From JAHDCC01 sp964551835 (GTDB lineage Bacteria; Actinomycetota; Acidimicrobiia; Acidimicrobiales; SZUA-35), in assembly GCA_964551835.1 (NCBI GenBank), contig CAZKEM010000014.1:1-29071 (forward strand): a stretch of DNA of 29,071 nt, in the 5' to 3' direction. This document shows positions 1-8,490 of the stretch, one piece after another. Under the pieces are notes generated by a model that saw only the letters and a list, made by a program, of their open reading frames with translations, was not told where the DNA came from and did not search any database. The translations under genes and the position numbers were made by a program. Position 1 is the stretch's first letter, and each line of letters begins with the position of its first letter.

Positions 1-168
1 ATCTAGAGCCCTTTGGGCCACGGTAATAGCTCGTCTTGGTAACCGACCGACATATAGGAAACTTCGCATCGGCTCTGGAGGGTCTATTGAGGGGTCAGCC
101 TCATAGCCGATTCTGGCAACTTCAAAGGCCTTCTCGCAAGCCATACGCAGCAGTGCTTCTGAACCCAT
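1..168 (-). CDS. Unidentified protein, N-terminal 56 residues only (cut by window edge)
   Basis: An open frame starts at an ATG on the minus strand (plus-strand cat at 166-168) and runs without a stop for 56 codons to the window edge. An AGGAGA ribosome-binding site (plus strand 178-183) lies 9 bases upstream, which supports a real gene start. The visible peptide begins MGSEALLRMACEKAFEVARI and later contains FLYVGRLPRRAITVAQRALD. That segment is reminiscent of the region before the NYN (YacP-like) RNase domain in actinobacterial proteins. This is only a pattern memory and the domain itself would lie outside the window, so the function is unassigned. The gene runs in the same direction as trpD, 340 bases beyond its stop. 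Confidence 0.6.
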   Translation of the reverse strand, partial: MGSEALLRMACEKAFEVARIGYEADPSIDPPEPMRSFLYVGRLPRRAITVAQRALD

Positions 169-508
169 AAATCAATTTCTCCTGTGATCGGAGGCTGCCC
201 TTAGACGGCCGATTACACAATTACCTAGTACTACAATCGACAGAAATACTGAAAAGTTCAAAAAACTTAGCATCTGAACATTCCTGCCTACGACGATCGT
301 TACAGCGAGCGGTTCCGAACTAGTCCGGAACCAATATGTTACAACGCTATCCAGTTATGGCAAACCAGCAACAAGCAGGTGATAAAGAGACCATAAAAAG
401 TGGCAAAGATAGTAGGTAACTGAAGACAAATTTCCACCAATCTGCCTAAGTGCCAGCCCGGATATTACTAAAGGGCGTAATGGAGCCTAGCCCGAGTTGT
501 TATTTCAA
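169..508. other. Noncoding stretch between trpD and the truncated gene
   Basis: No frame here looks like a gene on either strand. The stretch is more AT-rich than its surroundings. It holds the ribosome-binding site of the truncated left gene and a perfect 7-base inverted repeat at 311-332. A short 5-base inverted repeat (AGTTG, six bases, CAACT) sits just downstream of trpD at about 495-510. Neither repeat is followed by a convincing T-run in the direction of a neighbouring gene. Confidence 0.5.
311..332. repeat. Perfect 7-bp inverted repeat upstream of the truncated gene
   Basis: GGTTCCG at 311-317 and CGGAACC at 326-332 are exact reverse complements separated by eight bases. The repeat lies about 145 bases upstream of the start of the truncated left gene, in noncoding DNA. 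No T-tract follows on either strand, so a rho-independent terminator is unlikely. An operator or a hairpin in a leader transcript are both possible. Confidence 0.4.
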
Positions 509-1603
509 CTAACCTGACCTGACGGTGCAACGCCGCAGGTGATCTACCTTGTCAGCTACTTGACCGCTCTCAATAACTTCCAAGGCCATAGAGGCGCCGT
601 CCACGAGACTTTCAGCCTTGCCCGCTATTACTAGCGCGGCCGCAGCGTTGTAAACCACGATGTCTCTTTTGGGTCCCGCATCTTCGCCTGAAACAATGTC
701 GGCGAAAATCTGAACGTTTTCTTCCCCGTTTCCACCGGCGAGCATGTCGATAGAATCTATAGGCTCCAGGCCAGCATCTTCACTAGTAACAGTACGTTCG
801 ATTATTTCGTCAGGCCCAACATCCCAAATATGCGATTGTCCAGTAAGAGTGAGTTCGTCGTAGCCCCCGCTTCCGGTAATGACCCAAGCTCGAGACACGC
901 CAAGTGACTGGACGGCTTTGGCCATCTTGGCTCCCAACTCGACCGATGATGTTCCGATGAGTTGGTATTCGGGCCGGCCGGGGTGGACCAACGGCCCCAA
1001 GATATTAAAGACCGTCGGTATTCCTAGCTGGGTCCGGGTGGGACCTACCAAGCGCATCGCGGGGTGGAACGTTCGGGCAAAGGCAAAGCCAACGCCAACC
1101 TTACGAAGGCACCCCTCAAGCTGATCGGGCGTGATCTGAATACCAACACCAAGAGCCTCCAGGAAATCAAACGAACCAGAAGTCGATGATGCCTTTTTGT
1201 TGCCGTGCTTACAAACCTTGACCCCAGCGGCGGCAACCACAATGCTTGCCATCGTAGAGACATTTAGGGCGTGGCGGCGACGACGCGAAGACCCGCCAGT
1301 GCCTACGATGTCGACTGTTTTAGGCGGAAGACTCAACGGCTCAGCGGCGTCCAACATCGCTGTGGCAAGTCCCACCAACTCTTCGGACGTTTCACCTTTC
1401 ATCCTCAGAGCAACCAGCAAAGCGGCCAACTGGGCGTCAGTAGCGCTACCGGAAAGAATCTCGGTCATCGCCGAGCGACAGTCTTCCGACGACAAATTGT
1501 CGCCCGAGACCACCCGAGCGAGAACCTCGGACCATCCACCAATCGAATCCACCGATGTCACGTTCTTGGTATTCACACGAAACACCGTACACGGCGTAGG
1601 CAC
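509..1603 (-). CDS. trpD: Anthranilate phosphoribosyltransferase (TrpD)
   Basis: TrpD transfers phosphoribose from PRPP to anthranilate, the second committed step of tryptophan synthesis, in the cytoplasm. The protein has the helical N-terminal domain (about residues 20-90), the glycine-rich loop GTGG at 101-104, NVST at 114-117 and KHGN at 132-135. It also has the FHPAMR and GIPTVFNILGPL blocks and YDELTLTG near residue 250. The usual GTGGD is changed: GTGG is followed by SSRRRR, a longer basic loop than in the Mycobacterium enzyme. The listed start is GTG with only a weak purine stretch upstream. A later GTG at residue 15, just before the conserved helix, is also possible. No other trp gene is adjacent. 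It diverges from rnpB, with about 97 bases between them. Confidence 0.9.
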   Translation of the reverse strand: MPTPCTVFRVNTKNVTSVDSIGGWSEVLARVVSGDNLSSEDCRSAMTEILSGSATDAQLAALLVALRMKGETSEELVGLATAMLDAAEPLSLPPKTVDIVGTGGSSRRRRHALNVSTMASIVVAAAGVKVCKHGNKKASSTSGSFDFLEALGVGIQITPDQLEGCLRKVGVGFAFARTFHPAMRLVGPTRTQLGIPTVFNILGPLVHPGRPEYQLIGTSSVELGAKMAKAVQSLGVSRAWVITGSGGYDELTLTGQSHIWDVGPDEIIERTVTSEDAGLEPIDSIDMLAGGNGEENVQIFADIVSGEDAGPKRDIVVYNAAAALVIAGKAESLVDGASMALEVIESGQVADKVDHLRRCTVRSG

Positions 1604-1687
1604 GAGCCGCTGCCCTACGACCCGAGATTACCCGACCACCAGCCCATTCGAACCGCACCCCACCCAACGATCACCGACCATACGGTG

Positions 1688-1693
1688 TAGAAT
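1688..1693 (+). promoter_or_regulatory. Probable -10 box of rnpB (TAGAAT)
   Basis: TAGAAT ends seven bases before the first base of the predicted P1 helix of RNase P RNA, the spacing expected between a sigma-A type -10 element and the transcription start. I see no good -35 hexamer at 16-18 bases upstream. Confidence 0.5.
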
Positions 1694-1700
1694 ATTGCAT

Positions 1701-2061
1701 TGGGTGAGTCGACCGGGTGACCGCAGCATCAGTGATGTTGAGGAAGGTCGGGGCTCCGTAGAACAGAGTGCTGGCTAACGGCCAGTCGAAGCGATTCGCA
1801 GGAAAGTGCCACAGAAAATATACCGCCCGTCGGCCATGCCGGCAGGTAAGGGTGAAAAGGTGTGGTAAGAGCACACCAGCGCTTGAGGCGACTTAGGCGG
1901 CTTGGTAAACCCCACTCGGAGCAAGGTCAAGATGATGGATGGGCTGTTCGTCCGACTAGGAAACTAGTCACCGTCAGGTGGACCGCACAGATGGATGGTC
2001 ATCACATCGAATTCGGCAACGAACCGATGCACAGAACCCCGCCTACAGGTCAACTCACCCA
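1701..2061 (+). ncRNA. rnpB: RNase P RNA, bacterial type A (rnpB)
   Basis: This is the catalytic RNA of ribonuclease P, which removes the 5' leader of precursor tRNAs. Conserved core segments appear in the right order: GAGGAAGGTCGGGGCTCC (from about 1740), GTGCTGGCTAACGGCCAG, GAAAGTGCCACAGAAAATAT, AAGGGTGAAAAGGTGTGGTA, GAGCACACCAGCG, GGCTTGGTAAACCCC, and ACAGAACCCCGCCTAC near the 3' end. The two ends pair perfectly as helix P1: TGGGTGAGT at 1701-1709 with ACTCACCCA at 2053-2061. This sets the boundaries to within a few bases. Length, about 361 nt, is normal for type A. It is transcribed away from trpD and converges on the small membrane-protein gene, whose stop is only about 20 bases from the RNA's 3' end. 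No clear terminator is visible in that short gap. Confidence 0.95.
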
Positions 2062-2081
2062 ACCTGGCCTCGTAGGGGTTC

Positions 2082-2567
2082 CTATCTGAACACAGATCTG
2101 TCTAGTTGGCCAAAGCGGATCATTCGAGTGAGATTTTCTTTATCCCCGAGGCCGTAACGCTTGAACGCCCACCAGCCAACTACCAGCCCTAAACATTCGA
2201 GCAATACCCCGACTACCGGCTTAATCGTCGCCTCGGGAATCGAACTGTCGCCAAGGTCAAACCCGAATGCAGGCCAGAGGAGCAGCTCATCAAACCTCCA
2301 CGTTCCATCCAACACGATGTGAACAAACAGCCCGATCGGGATGCCGAGCAAACGACGACGAACTAAACGACGATTGATGGTCCCCAACATTACGACCGTC
2401 AGCACAACCAACGGACAGACCATCGTATGGAGATACAGGGGTATTGGGGACACCAGTTCGATTACTGGGAGGACTGCGCCGAGGGCGACAACTCGAAGAT
2501 CCATCATTGGGCTACGAAAGACCTCTGCGACCAACACCGGCGCCAAAACTATGAACCAAATGAACAT
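2082..2567 (-). CDS. Small multi-pass membrane protein, function unknown
   Basis: A 161-residue protein with about four hydrophobic segments: residues 1-15, 25-47, 50-65 after LYLHTMVCPLVVL, and a late segment near 130-150. It contains LYLHTM and GLFVHIVLDGTW. Histidine-containing membrane segments of this kind recall membrane-bound metal-dependent hydrolase (YdjM-like) proteins, but I cannot confirm membership. It begins three bases after the stop of the zinc-ribbon gene and is almost certainly co-transcribed with it and the penicillin-binding protein. That suggests, without proving, an envelope-related role. The ATG start has no strong ribosome-binding site, which fits translational coupling. 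A perfect palindrome ACAGATCTGT (2092-2101) falls within its last codons. Confidence 0.7.
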   Translation of the reverse strand: MFIWFIVLAPVLVAEVFRSPMMDLRVVALGAVLPVIELVSPIPLYLHTMVCPLVVLTVVMLGTINRRLVRRRLLGIPIGLFVHIVLDGTWRFDELLLWPAFGFDLGDSSIPEATIKPVVGVLLECLGLVVGWWAFKRYGLGDKENLTRMIRFGQLDRSVFR

Positions 2568-2570
2568 GGA

Positions 2571-3290
2571 CTAGCGAACCAGCATTCTTCCGCATTCTTC
2601 GCAAGTAAAGATAGCGGAATCCTCAAGCCGATCGATCTGGTCAAGAGCGACTGCCGACAGTTGGATATGACAGCCGTCGCAACTGCCGTTTGCCAACGTT
2701 GCTACTGTTACCCCGTCGTAGAGAGGGCGCAGTTTCTCATATTGATCAAGGAGTTTGGGATCAGAGGCGCTGACCCGCTCATCACGTTCAGTGGCGCAGT
2801 GTTTAAGTTCGGTCGAAATTCCTTCGAGCGCTTCGGCGAGCTGGGCTTCCGTCGAGGCAACATCGCTCTCGGCGGCGTTGAGTTGAGTCCGGGTTGCCCT
2901 TTCGATCACTCTCAGGTTGTCGGCCTGGTCCATCAACTCGAGCAACTCATCTTCGAGGTCGTCTTGTTTTGCTTGGTATCCTTGAACTTCTTCTTCGAGA
3001 GCCAAGAGTTCGTTTGCCGCCGTCACCATGCCGCTATAGAGTTTTGTCTTTGAAGCCTCCTGTTTTGCCTCCAACTCGGCGACCCGATGTTGTAGTTTGC
3101 GCTGGGCGCTGTCATTTTGTTCGAGGGCCGATACGGCAGCGGCCGCCTCAGCCTTCTTCGTCTCGGCATCGGAGGTCGTGTTAGCCAACTGGGTGCGTAG
3201 TTTGTGGTTTGTGTGCTGGTGGTTGAGCTGAAGAATTTTGATATCCGTTGCCTGCAACTCGAGAATTTTTTCGTACAGCGACGACGTCAT
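2571..3290 (-). CDS. Coiled-coil protein with C-terminal C4 zinc ribbon (DUF164/CdsZ type)
   Basis: The 239-residue protein is a long charged, heptad-like coiled coil (about residues 5-175) ending in a zinc ribbon. The four metal ligands are visible as two CxxC pairs: C204/C207 (CDGC) and C230/C233 (CEEC). This layout is that of the widespread C4-type zinc-ribbon family (DUF164), for which nucleic-acid or ribosome-linked roles have been proposed. The sequence does not show a catalytic site. It starts nine bases after the stop of the penicillin-binding protein gene and ends three bases before the small membrane-protein gene, so the three form one transcription unit. Confidence 0.85.
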   Translation of the reverse strand: MTSSLYEKILELQATDIKILQLNHQHTNHKLRTQLANTTSDAETKKAEAAAAVSALEQNDSAQRKLQHRVAELEAKQEASKTKLYSGMVTAANELLALEEEVQGYQAKQDDLEDELLELMDQADNLRVIERATRTQLNAAESDVASTEAQLAEALEGISTELKHCATERDERVSASDPKLLDQYEKLRPLYDGVTVATLANGSCDGCHIQLSAVALDQIDRLEDSAIFTCEECGRMLVR

Positions 3291-3299
3291 GGCTTTAGC

Positions 3300-5429
<2,130 letters not shown>

Positions 5430-5435
5430 GAACCC

Positions 5436-5441
5436 ATTCTA
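5436..5441 (-). promoter_or_regulatory. Probable -10 box (TAGAAT) for a leaderless penicillin-binding protein transcript
   Basis: On the minus strand TAGAAT is followed by six bases and then the GTG start codon. The expected transcription start therefore coincides with the first base of the start codon. A stop codon (TAG, overlapping the box) closes the frame upstream and no Shine-Dalgarno sequence is present. Both fit leaderless translation, which is common in actinobacteria. No clear -35 box is seen. Confidence 0.45.
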
Positions 5442-5524
5442 GTCAACCATGGACGTTCTCGCCCGTCTACAACCCAGTCAGGTATCCATAAATGTCCGAA
5501 TCGTCATCTAGGCCGTAGTGCTGG

Positions 5525-6487
5525 CTACCCAGGTCCCTCGAACAGCTTTCCAGCGACACTAGCCAGCGACGAAAACACTGCCCGAGCTGGCCCGGCTGGA
5601 TCTTCGCCAACGGCAACCGAAAGTCCAATGAGCGGAGCCTCATCATCGTCGAGCACTACAACCATATTGACCGCGTATTGTTGAAGCGAGACTTGGCCGG
5701 CGTAGGCAACCGTGCACGGCACATTACACAGAGCGGCCGCAGCAGCCGCCGTTGCGAGCGGCCCCGAGGATGACTCCCGGCGAGCCGTTCGCCGCTCTCG
5801 CCCAGAAGAAATGGCGACTTCAGCGGTCACGCTTTGGTGAGCTTGCTGGAGCAACACCGAAATATCAGGGTCAGTTTCGTCCGACCGTCTGTTGCCAATC
5901 GCCACGGACACAGATCTCAAGAAGCGACTAAGCGTTCGCTGCTCGGCGACGTCAAACAAGTCTGGCCGAGTCACGACAACAGCAAATGGCTGGTCGAATC
6001 GTTGACTGCACACCCAGAGGCATCGATGCGCCAGCGAGATCTGCCTGTACCCGGTCTCTGCCGACAGAGCCGACCATAACCTTCCTGATATTTCTAACGA
6101 ATTAGGCGCTAAATGCGACCAGTTCGGCGGTAAATGAGTTGAAATAAGCGATACCGGACCGGAGGCTTCTGCAGTCGCAAGCCAGACGCTTTCCGCTCCG
6201 AACTTTGATGCTAAAACCCCCACTGCAGTGTCCGCGACAAACTGACGAATTTCGCGTACCGGTTCTGCATGATGACCGCCGATCAACTGAAGTAGTCTCG
6301 AGTCAGCTTCAGCCACGAGAGCATCACCCAAAATCCCGTCTAAACCCCTTCCAAGACCGCTATTACTGCGATTCGTTAGGCCAGCGAGCGATGACCGAAT
6401 GCCCGGGGCACGCGTCGTTGTTGAGCGGGTTTTGACGTCCGATGCTTTCGACTTACCTTGCGATACTTCGGGCGGCGTGTTTAACAA
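5525..6487 (-). CDS. Unrecognised protein, possible GAF-like sensor domain
   Basis: A 320-residue soluble protein that I cannot assign. Residues 1-45 are polar and probably disordered. A GLGRGLDGIL stretch (44-53) superficially resembles the N-terminus of ParB but no ParB domain follows. Residues about 80-200 (REIRQFVADTAVGVLASKFG, then alternating strands, then QRTLSRFLRSVSVAIGNRR) have the strand/helix rhythm of a GAF domain. Residues about 217-318 form a second alpha/beta module with a run of alanines (246-252) and two cysteines (254, 258). The start is uncertain: the frame opens at TTG with no good ribosome-binding site, and the first in-frame stop upstream is at 6518-6520. It lies on the same strand as the penicillin-binding protein, 95 bases upstream of it. 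Confidence 0.65.
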   Translation of the reverse strand: MLNTPPEVSQGKSKASDVKTRSTTTRAPGIRSSLAGLTNRSNSGLGRGLDGILGDALVAEADSRLLQLIGGHHAEPVREIRQFVADTAVGVLASKFGAESVWLATAEASGPVSLISTHLPPNWSHLAPNSLEISGRLWSALSAETGYRQISLAHRCLWVCSQRFDQPFAVVVTRPDLFDVAEQRTLSRFLRSVSVAIGNRRSDETDPDISVLLQQAHQSVTAEVAISSGRERRTARRESSSGPLATAAAAAALCNVPCTVAYAGQVSLQQYAVNMVVVLDDDEAPLIGLSVAVGEDPAGPARAVFSSLASVAGKLFEGPG

Positions 6488-6685
6488 AGGGGAAGCGGAA
6501 GGTTCGATAGAATGACACTACACGGAACGGCCGATATATTCGACCTATTTATCAGAATTTGTGTATAGCTATTAGGTTGTTGAACTATCAATATACCGAG
6601 GGCTATTTACACCTAATTATGGATGCATGTTCACGAATAATGCGGCGCGTCAACTATCTTTAAAGGGAAGTTGTCCTCGTCGTGT
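6488..6685. other. AT-rich intergenic stretch, no gene seen
   Basis: This 198-base stretch lies between the start of the GAF-like gene and the 3' end of the CAU tRNA, both on the minus strand. It is clearly AT-richer than the flanking genes. It probably carries the promoter of the GAF-like gene. I could not single out a convincing -35/-10 pair, nor a hairpin plus T-run to end the tRNA transcript. Confidence 0.4.
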
Positions 6686-6762
6686 TGGTGGGCCCGGTGG
6701 GGCTCGAACCCACGACAAAGCGATTATGAGTCGCGTGCTCTAACCAACTGAGCTACGGGCCC
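6686..6762 (-). tRNA. tRNA with CAU anticodon, probably tRNA-Ile2 (lysidine type); Met possible
   Basis: The full cloverleaf reads on the minus strand. The acceptor GGGCCCG/CGGGCCC is perfectly paired, the D arm is GCTC/GAGC, the anticodon loop is CTCATAA with anticodon CAT, and the T arm is GTGGG/CCCAC around TTCGAGC. The discriminator is A and a genomic CCA follows (plus-strand tgg at 6686-6688). Anticodon CAU can be initiator Met, elongator Met or Ile2 read after lysidine modification by TilS. There are two hints for Ile2. Acceptor pairs 4 and 5 are both C-G. The anticodon arm CGACTCATAATCGCTT closely resembles the Escherichia coli Ile2 tRNA. The 27-43 pair is a C-U mismatch. An initiator is unlikely, because pair 1-72 is a normal G-C. 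Confidence 0.93.
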
Positions 6763-6861
6763 CAACATCGAACGGCACCGGACAACCGCAGGTGCACTAC
6801 TCGAGTGACCAGTCTAGGGCCTATCAAGGCCTTATGCTGATTAATCTGACGGTTCTTCTAA

Positions 6862-6867
6862 TAGAAT
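6862..6867 (+). promoter_or_regulatory. Possible -10 box (TAGAAT) of the Ser/Thr kinase gene
   Basis: TAGAAT lies 18 bases before the ATG. A start seven bases downstream would give a leader of about 12 bases that just includes the AGAGG ribosome-binding site (6873-6877). The -35 region (TGATTA, 6838-6843, 18-base spacer) is weak. Confidence 0.35.
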
Positions 6868-6885
6868 GCGGGAGAGGAAGCCCTG

Positions 6886-8214
6886 ATGCGCACCGAAGAC
6901 CACGACAAACCGAAAAACCAATACCTGCCTGAGCGTTTTGGGCGATACATCGTCAACGACCGCATAGGCCTTGGTGGCTTTGCGTCGGTATATTCGGCTC
7001 TGGACCCAGAGCTCAACAGCACGGTGGCCGTCAAGGTTCTCGCAGACAATCACAGCGCCGACAATGAAATTCGACGACGCTTTCTAGAGGAAGCCCGAGT
7101 CGCTCGACAAATCGCGAGCGACCGCCTGGTCAATGTTTACGATGTTGGACAAACTGACGATGCCAGACCATACGTCGTCATGCAACTGGCCGATCGCGGC
7201 ACGCTTGGTGACAGACTCGCCGAGGTCATGGAGCCCACGGCCCGAGACCTGCGAATACTAATTTCGGAAATGTCCACTTGTTTGAAGGCGATCCACGACC
7301 GAAACATCGTTCACCGGGACATCAAGCCATCAAACCTTCTATTGATATCACTTCAAGGAAATCCTGAGGACACCTCCGGTGCACTCATTCGCACCGATGA
7401 GCGCGTCGTTCTCGCTGACTTCGGCCTAGCGCGCGACATCTCAGGTGGCGTGTCGGGTATGACCATTGCCGGCGGAACCGCCGGATACATGGCGCCTGAA
7501 CAACTACGTCCCGATGGCCAACCCGATCGACGCGCTGACCTTTATGCCGCTTCTGCCATCATCGCGGCGATCGCTTGCGGCGTACATCCGGAACGTCTAA
7601 ATCTCGCCGAGAGCGATCTGCCGAACAGCTTGAAAGAGGTACTTACGGCACAGCTCTCGATTGACCCAGACGACCGGCCGGACTCAGCCACGGCCTGGAG
7701 CGAGCAGCTCCTTGAAGCATTCGACCATCACCAGGTTCAAGAAACCGCAGAAATCCAACAGGCCGATGTCGATGAAGCTTTGGCCGAGATTGAGTCGTGG
7801 AATCCACCCTCACAACCACCAGAACCGGTCATAATCCCCCCACGGCCGCCAGCGAACTCCTGGAATCCGCCTCAGACCACCAGCGGAGGTTCGTTTCAGG
7901 GGACTTCGGACCAGTATGCCAACAACTATGCGCCTCATGGGTTTTCTACACCGCAAGCCGGCGAGTCGAACTACGTTCAACACAATTCAGGCCAAGCACC
8001 TGGTAACCCATCCGCGTCAGTCGGCTTCATGCGAGGCATAGTCGGCCTATCCGCTTCGTTTGTCCTGCTCTATCTGTTAGTACTGATCGCCTTCCTCATT
8101 GAGGGCGAGGCAGGGGCCGCCACAAAACTCGGAATCGCTATCGCGACAATCGGACCCATGGTCTGCTTCTTCCTCGGCATGCGGTACCTGTCATGGCCTC
8201 GGGCCAGAAACTGA
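6886..8214 (+). CDS. Serine/threonine protein kinase (Hanks type) with C-terminal membrane anchor
   Basis: The kinase domain spans about residues 18-270, and all catalytic motifs are present. These are the glycine-rich loop GLGGFASV (28-35), K50 in VAVKVL, E69 of the C-helix, HRDIKPSN (143-150), DFG (178-180) and APE (203-205). It should phosphorylate Ser/Thr on cytoplasmic proteins. A Pro/Asn/Gln-rich linker (about 300-380) follows. The protein then ends with two membrane helices (about 384-405 and 414-433) joined by a short loop. There is no extracellular PASTA or other sensor domain, unlike PknB. An AGAGG ribosome-binding site lies seven bases before the ATG. It is the only plus-strand protein gene in the left two-thirds of the window and stands alone between two minus-strand tRNAs. 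The adjacent peptidoglycan synthase is a plausible but unproven target. Confidence 0.93.
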   Translation: MRTEDHDKPKNQYLPERFGRYIVNDRIGLGGFASVYSALDPELNSTVAVKVLADNHSADNEIRRRFLEEARVARQIASDRLVNVYDVGQTDDARPYVVMQLADRGTLGDRLAEVMEPTARDLRILISEMSTCLKAIHDRNIVHRDIKPSNLLLISLQGNPEDTSGALIRTDERVVLADFGLARDISGGVSGMTIAGGTAGYMAPEQLRPDGQPDRRADLYAASAIIAAIACGVHPERLNLAESDLPNSLKEVLTAQLSIDPDDRPDSATAWSEQLLEAFDHHQVQETAEIQQADVDEALAEIESWNPPSQPPEPVIIPPRPPANSWNPPQTTSGGSFQGTSDQYANNYAPHGFSTPQAGESNYVQHNSGQAPGNPSASVGFMRGIVGLSASFVLLYLLVLIAFLIEGEAGAATKLGIAIATIGPMVCFFLGMRYLSWPRARN

Positions 8215-8217
8215 GCC

Positions 8218-8239
8218 AAAAAGACTGCAGCGATTGCAG
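8218..8239 (-). terminator. Possible rho-independent terminator after tRNA-Asn
   Basis: On the minus strand CTGCA, five bases, TGCAG form a short perfect stem followed by TC and five T. It lies 71 bases beyond the tRNA-Asn 3' end and just past the stop of the converging kinase gene. The stem is only five base pairs, so the call is tentative. Confidence 0.35.
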
Positions 8240-8309
8240 AACCCCGACGATCTAAACCACGCCGATTCAACGATGTTCAGGTTCGGGTGTTCCCGCCTCT
8301 AGTTCGAAG

Positions 8310-8382
8310 CTCCGGGGGTGGGGCTCGAACCCACGACAAGCGCATTAACAGTGCGCTGCTCTGCCAACTGAGCTACCCCGGA
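8310..8382 (-). tRNA. tRNA-Asn (GUU anticodon)
   Basis: The cloverleaf on the minus strand has acceptor TCCGGGG/CCCCGGA, D arm GCTC/GAGC, anticodon stem GCGCA/TGCGC with loop CTGTTAA (anticodon GTT), and T arm GTGGG/CCCAC around TTCGAGC. The discriminator is G and no CCA is encoded (GCTT follows). It lies 108 bases downstream of rpoD on the same strand and could be read from the rpoD transcript or its own promoter. Confidence 0.96.
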
Positions 8383-8435
8383 TTGCGAATTCCGAGCATA
8401 GCAAGCCTTTGGCTTTTCGAGGTCATATTATTCGA

Positions 8436-8464
8436 TTCTTCAACTACTTTGAAGAACTTTTTTT
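8436..8464 (+). terminator. AT-rich hairpin with seven-T tail
   Basis: TTCTTCAA (8436-8443), five bases, TTGAAGAA (8449-8456) form a perfect eight-base-pair stem, followed by C and seven T on the plus strand. In plus orientation it looks like a rho-independent terminator. It would stop read-through from the kinase gene before it runs antisense into rpoD. On the minus strand the stem is preceded by seven A and followed only by TCGAATAATA, so it may act weakly for rpoD as well. Confidence 0.5.
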
Positions 8465-8490
8465 CTCGAGCCAGCGAAACCCTTGAAACA

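Noticed and set aside
1862..2089. Short plus-strand open frames across 1862-2089
   Set aside because: They fall inside the RNase P RNA, whose conserved core and P1 helix explain the sequence fully.
2092..2101. Perfect palindrome ACAGATCTGT near the rnpB 3' end
   Set aside because: It lies within the final codons of the small membrane-protein gene, has no T-run, and a ten-base palindrome is expected by chance at this scale.
5653..6487. ParB-like N-terminal motif (GLGRGLDGIL) in the GAF-like protein
   Set aside because: No ParB nuclease or helix-turn-helix domain follows and no parA lies nearby; a ten-residue resemblance is not enough.
6812..6834. GGCCT/AGGCC inverted repeat upstream of the kinase as a terminator
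   Set aside because: Stem of five pairs with no T-run on either strand; too weak to call.
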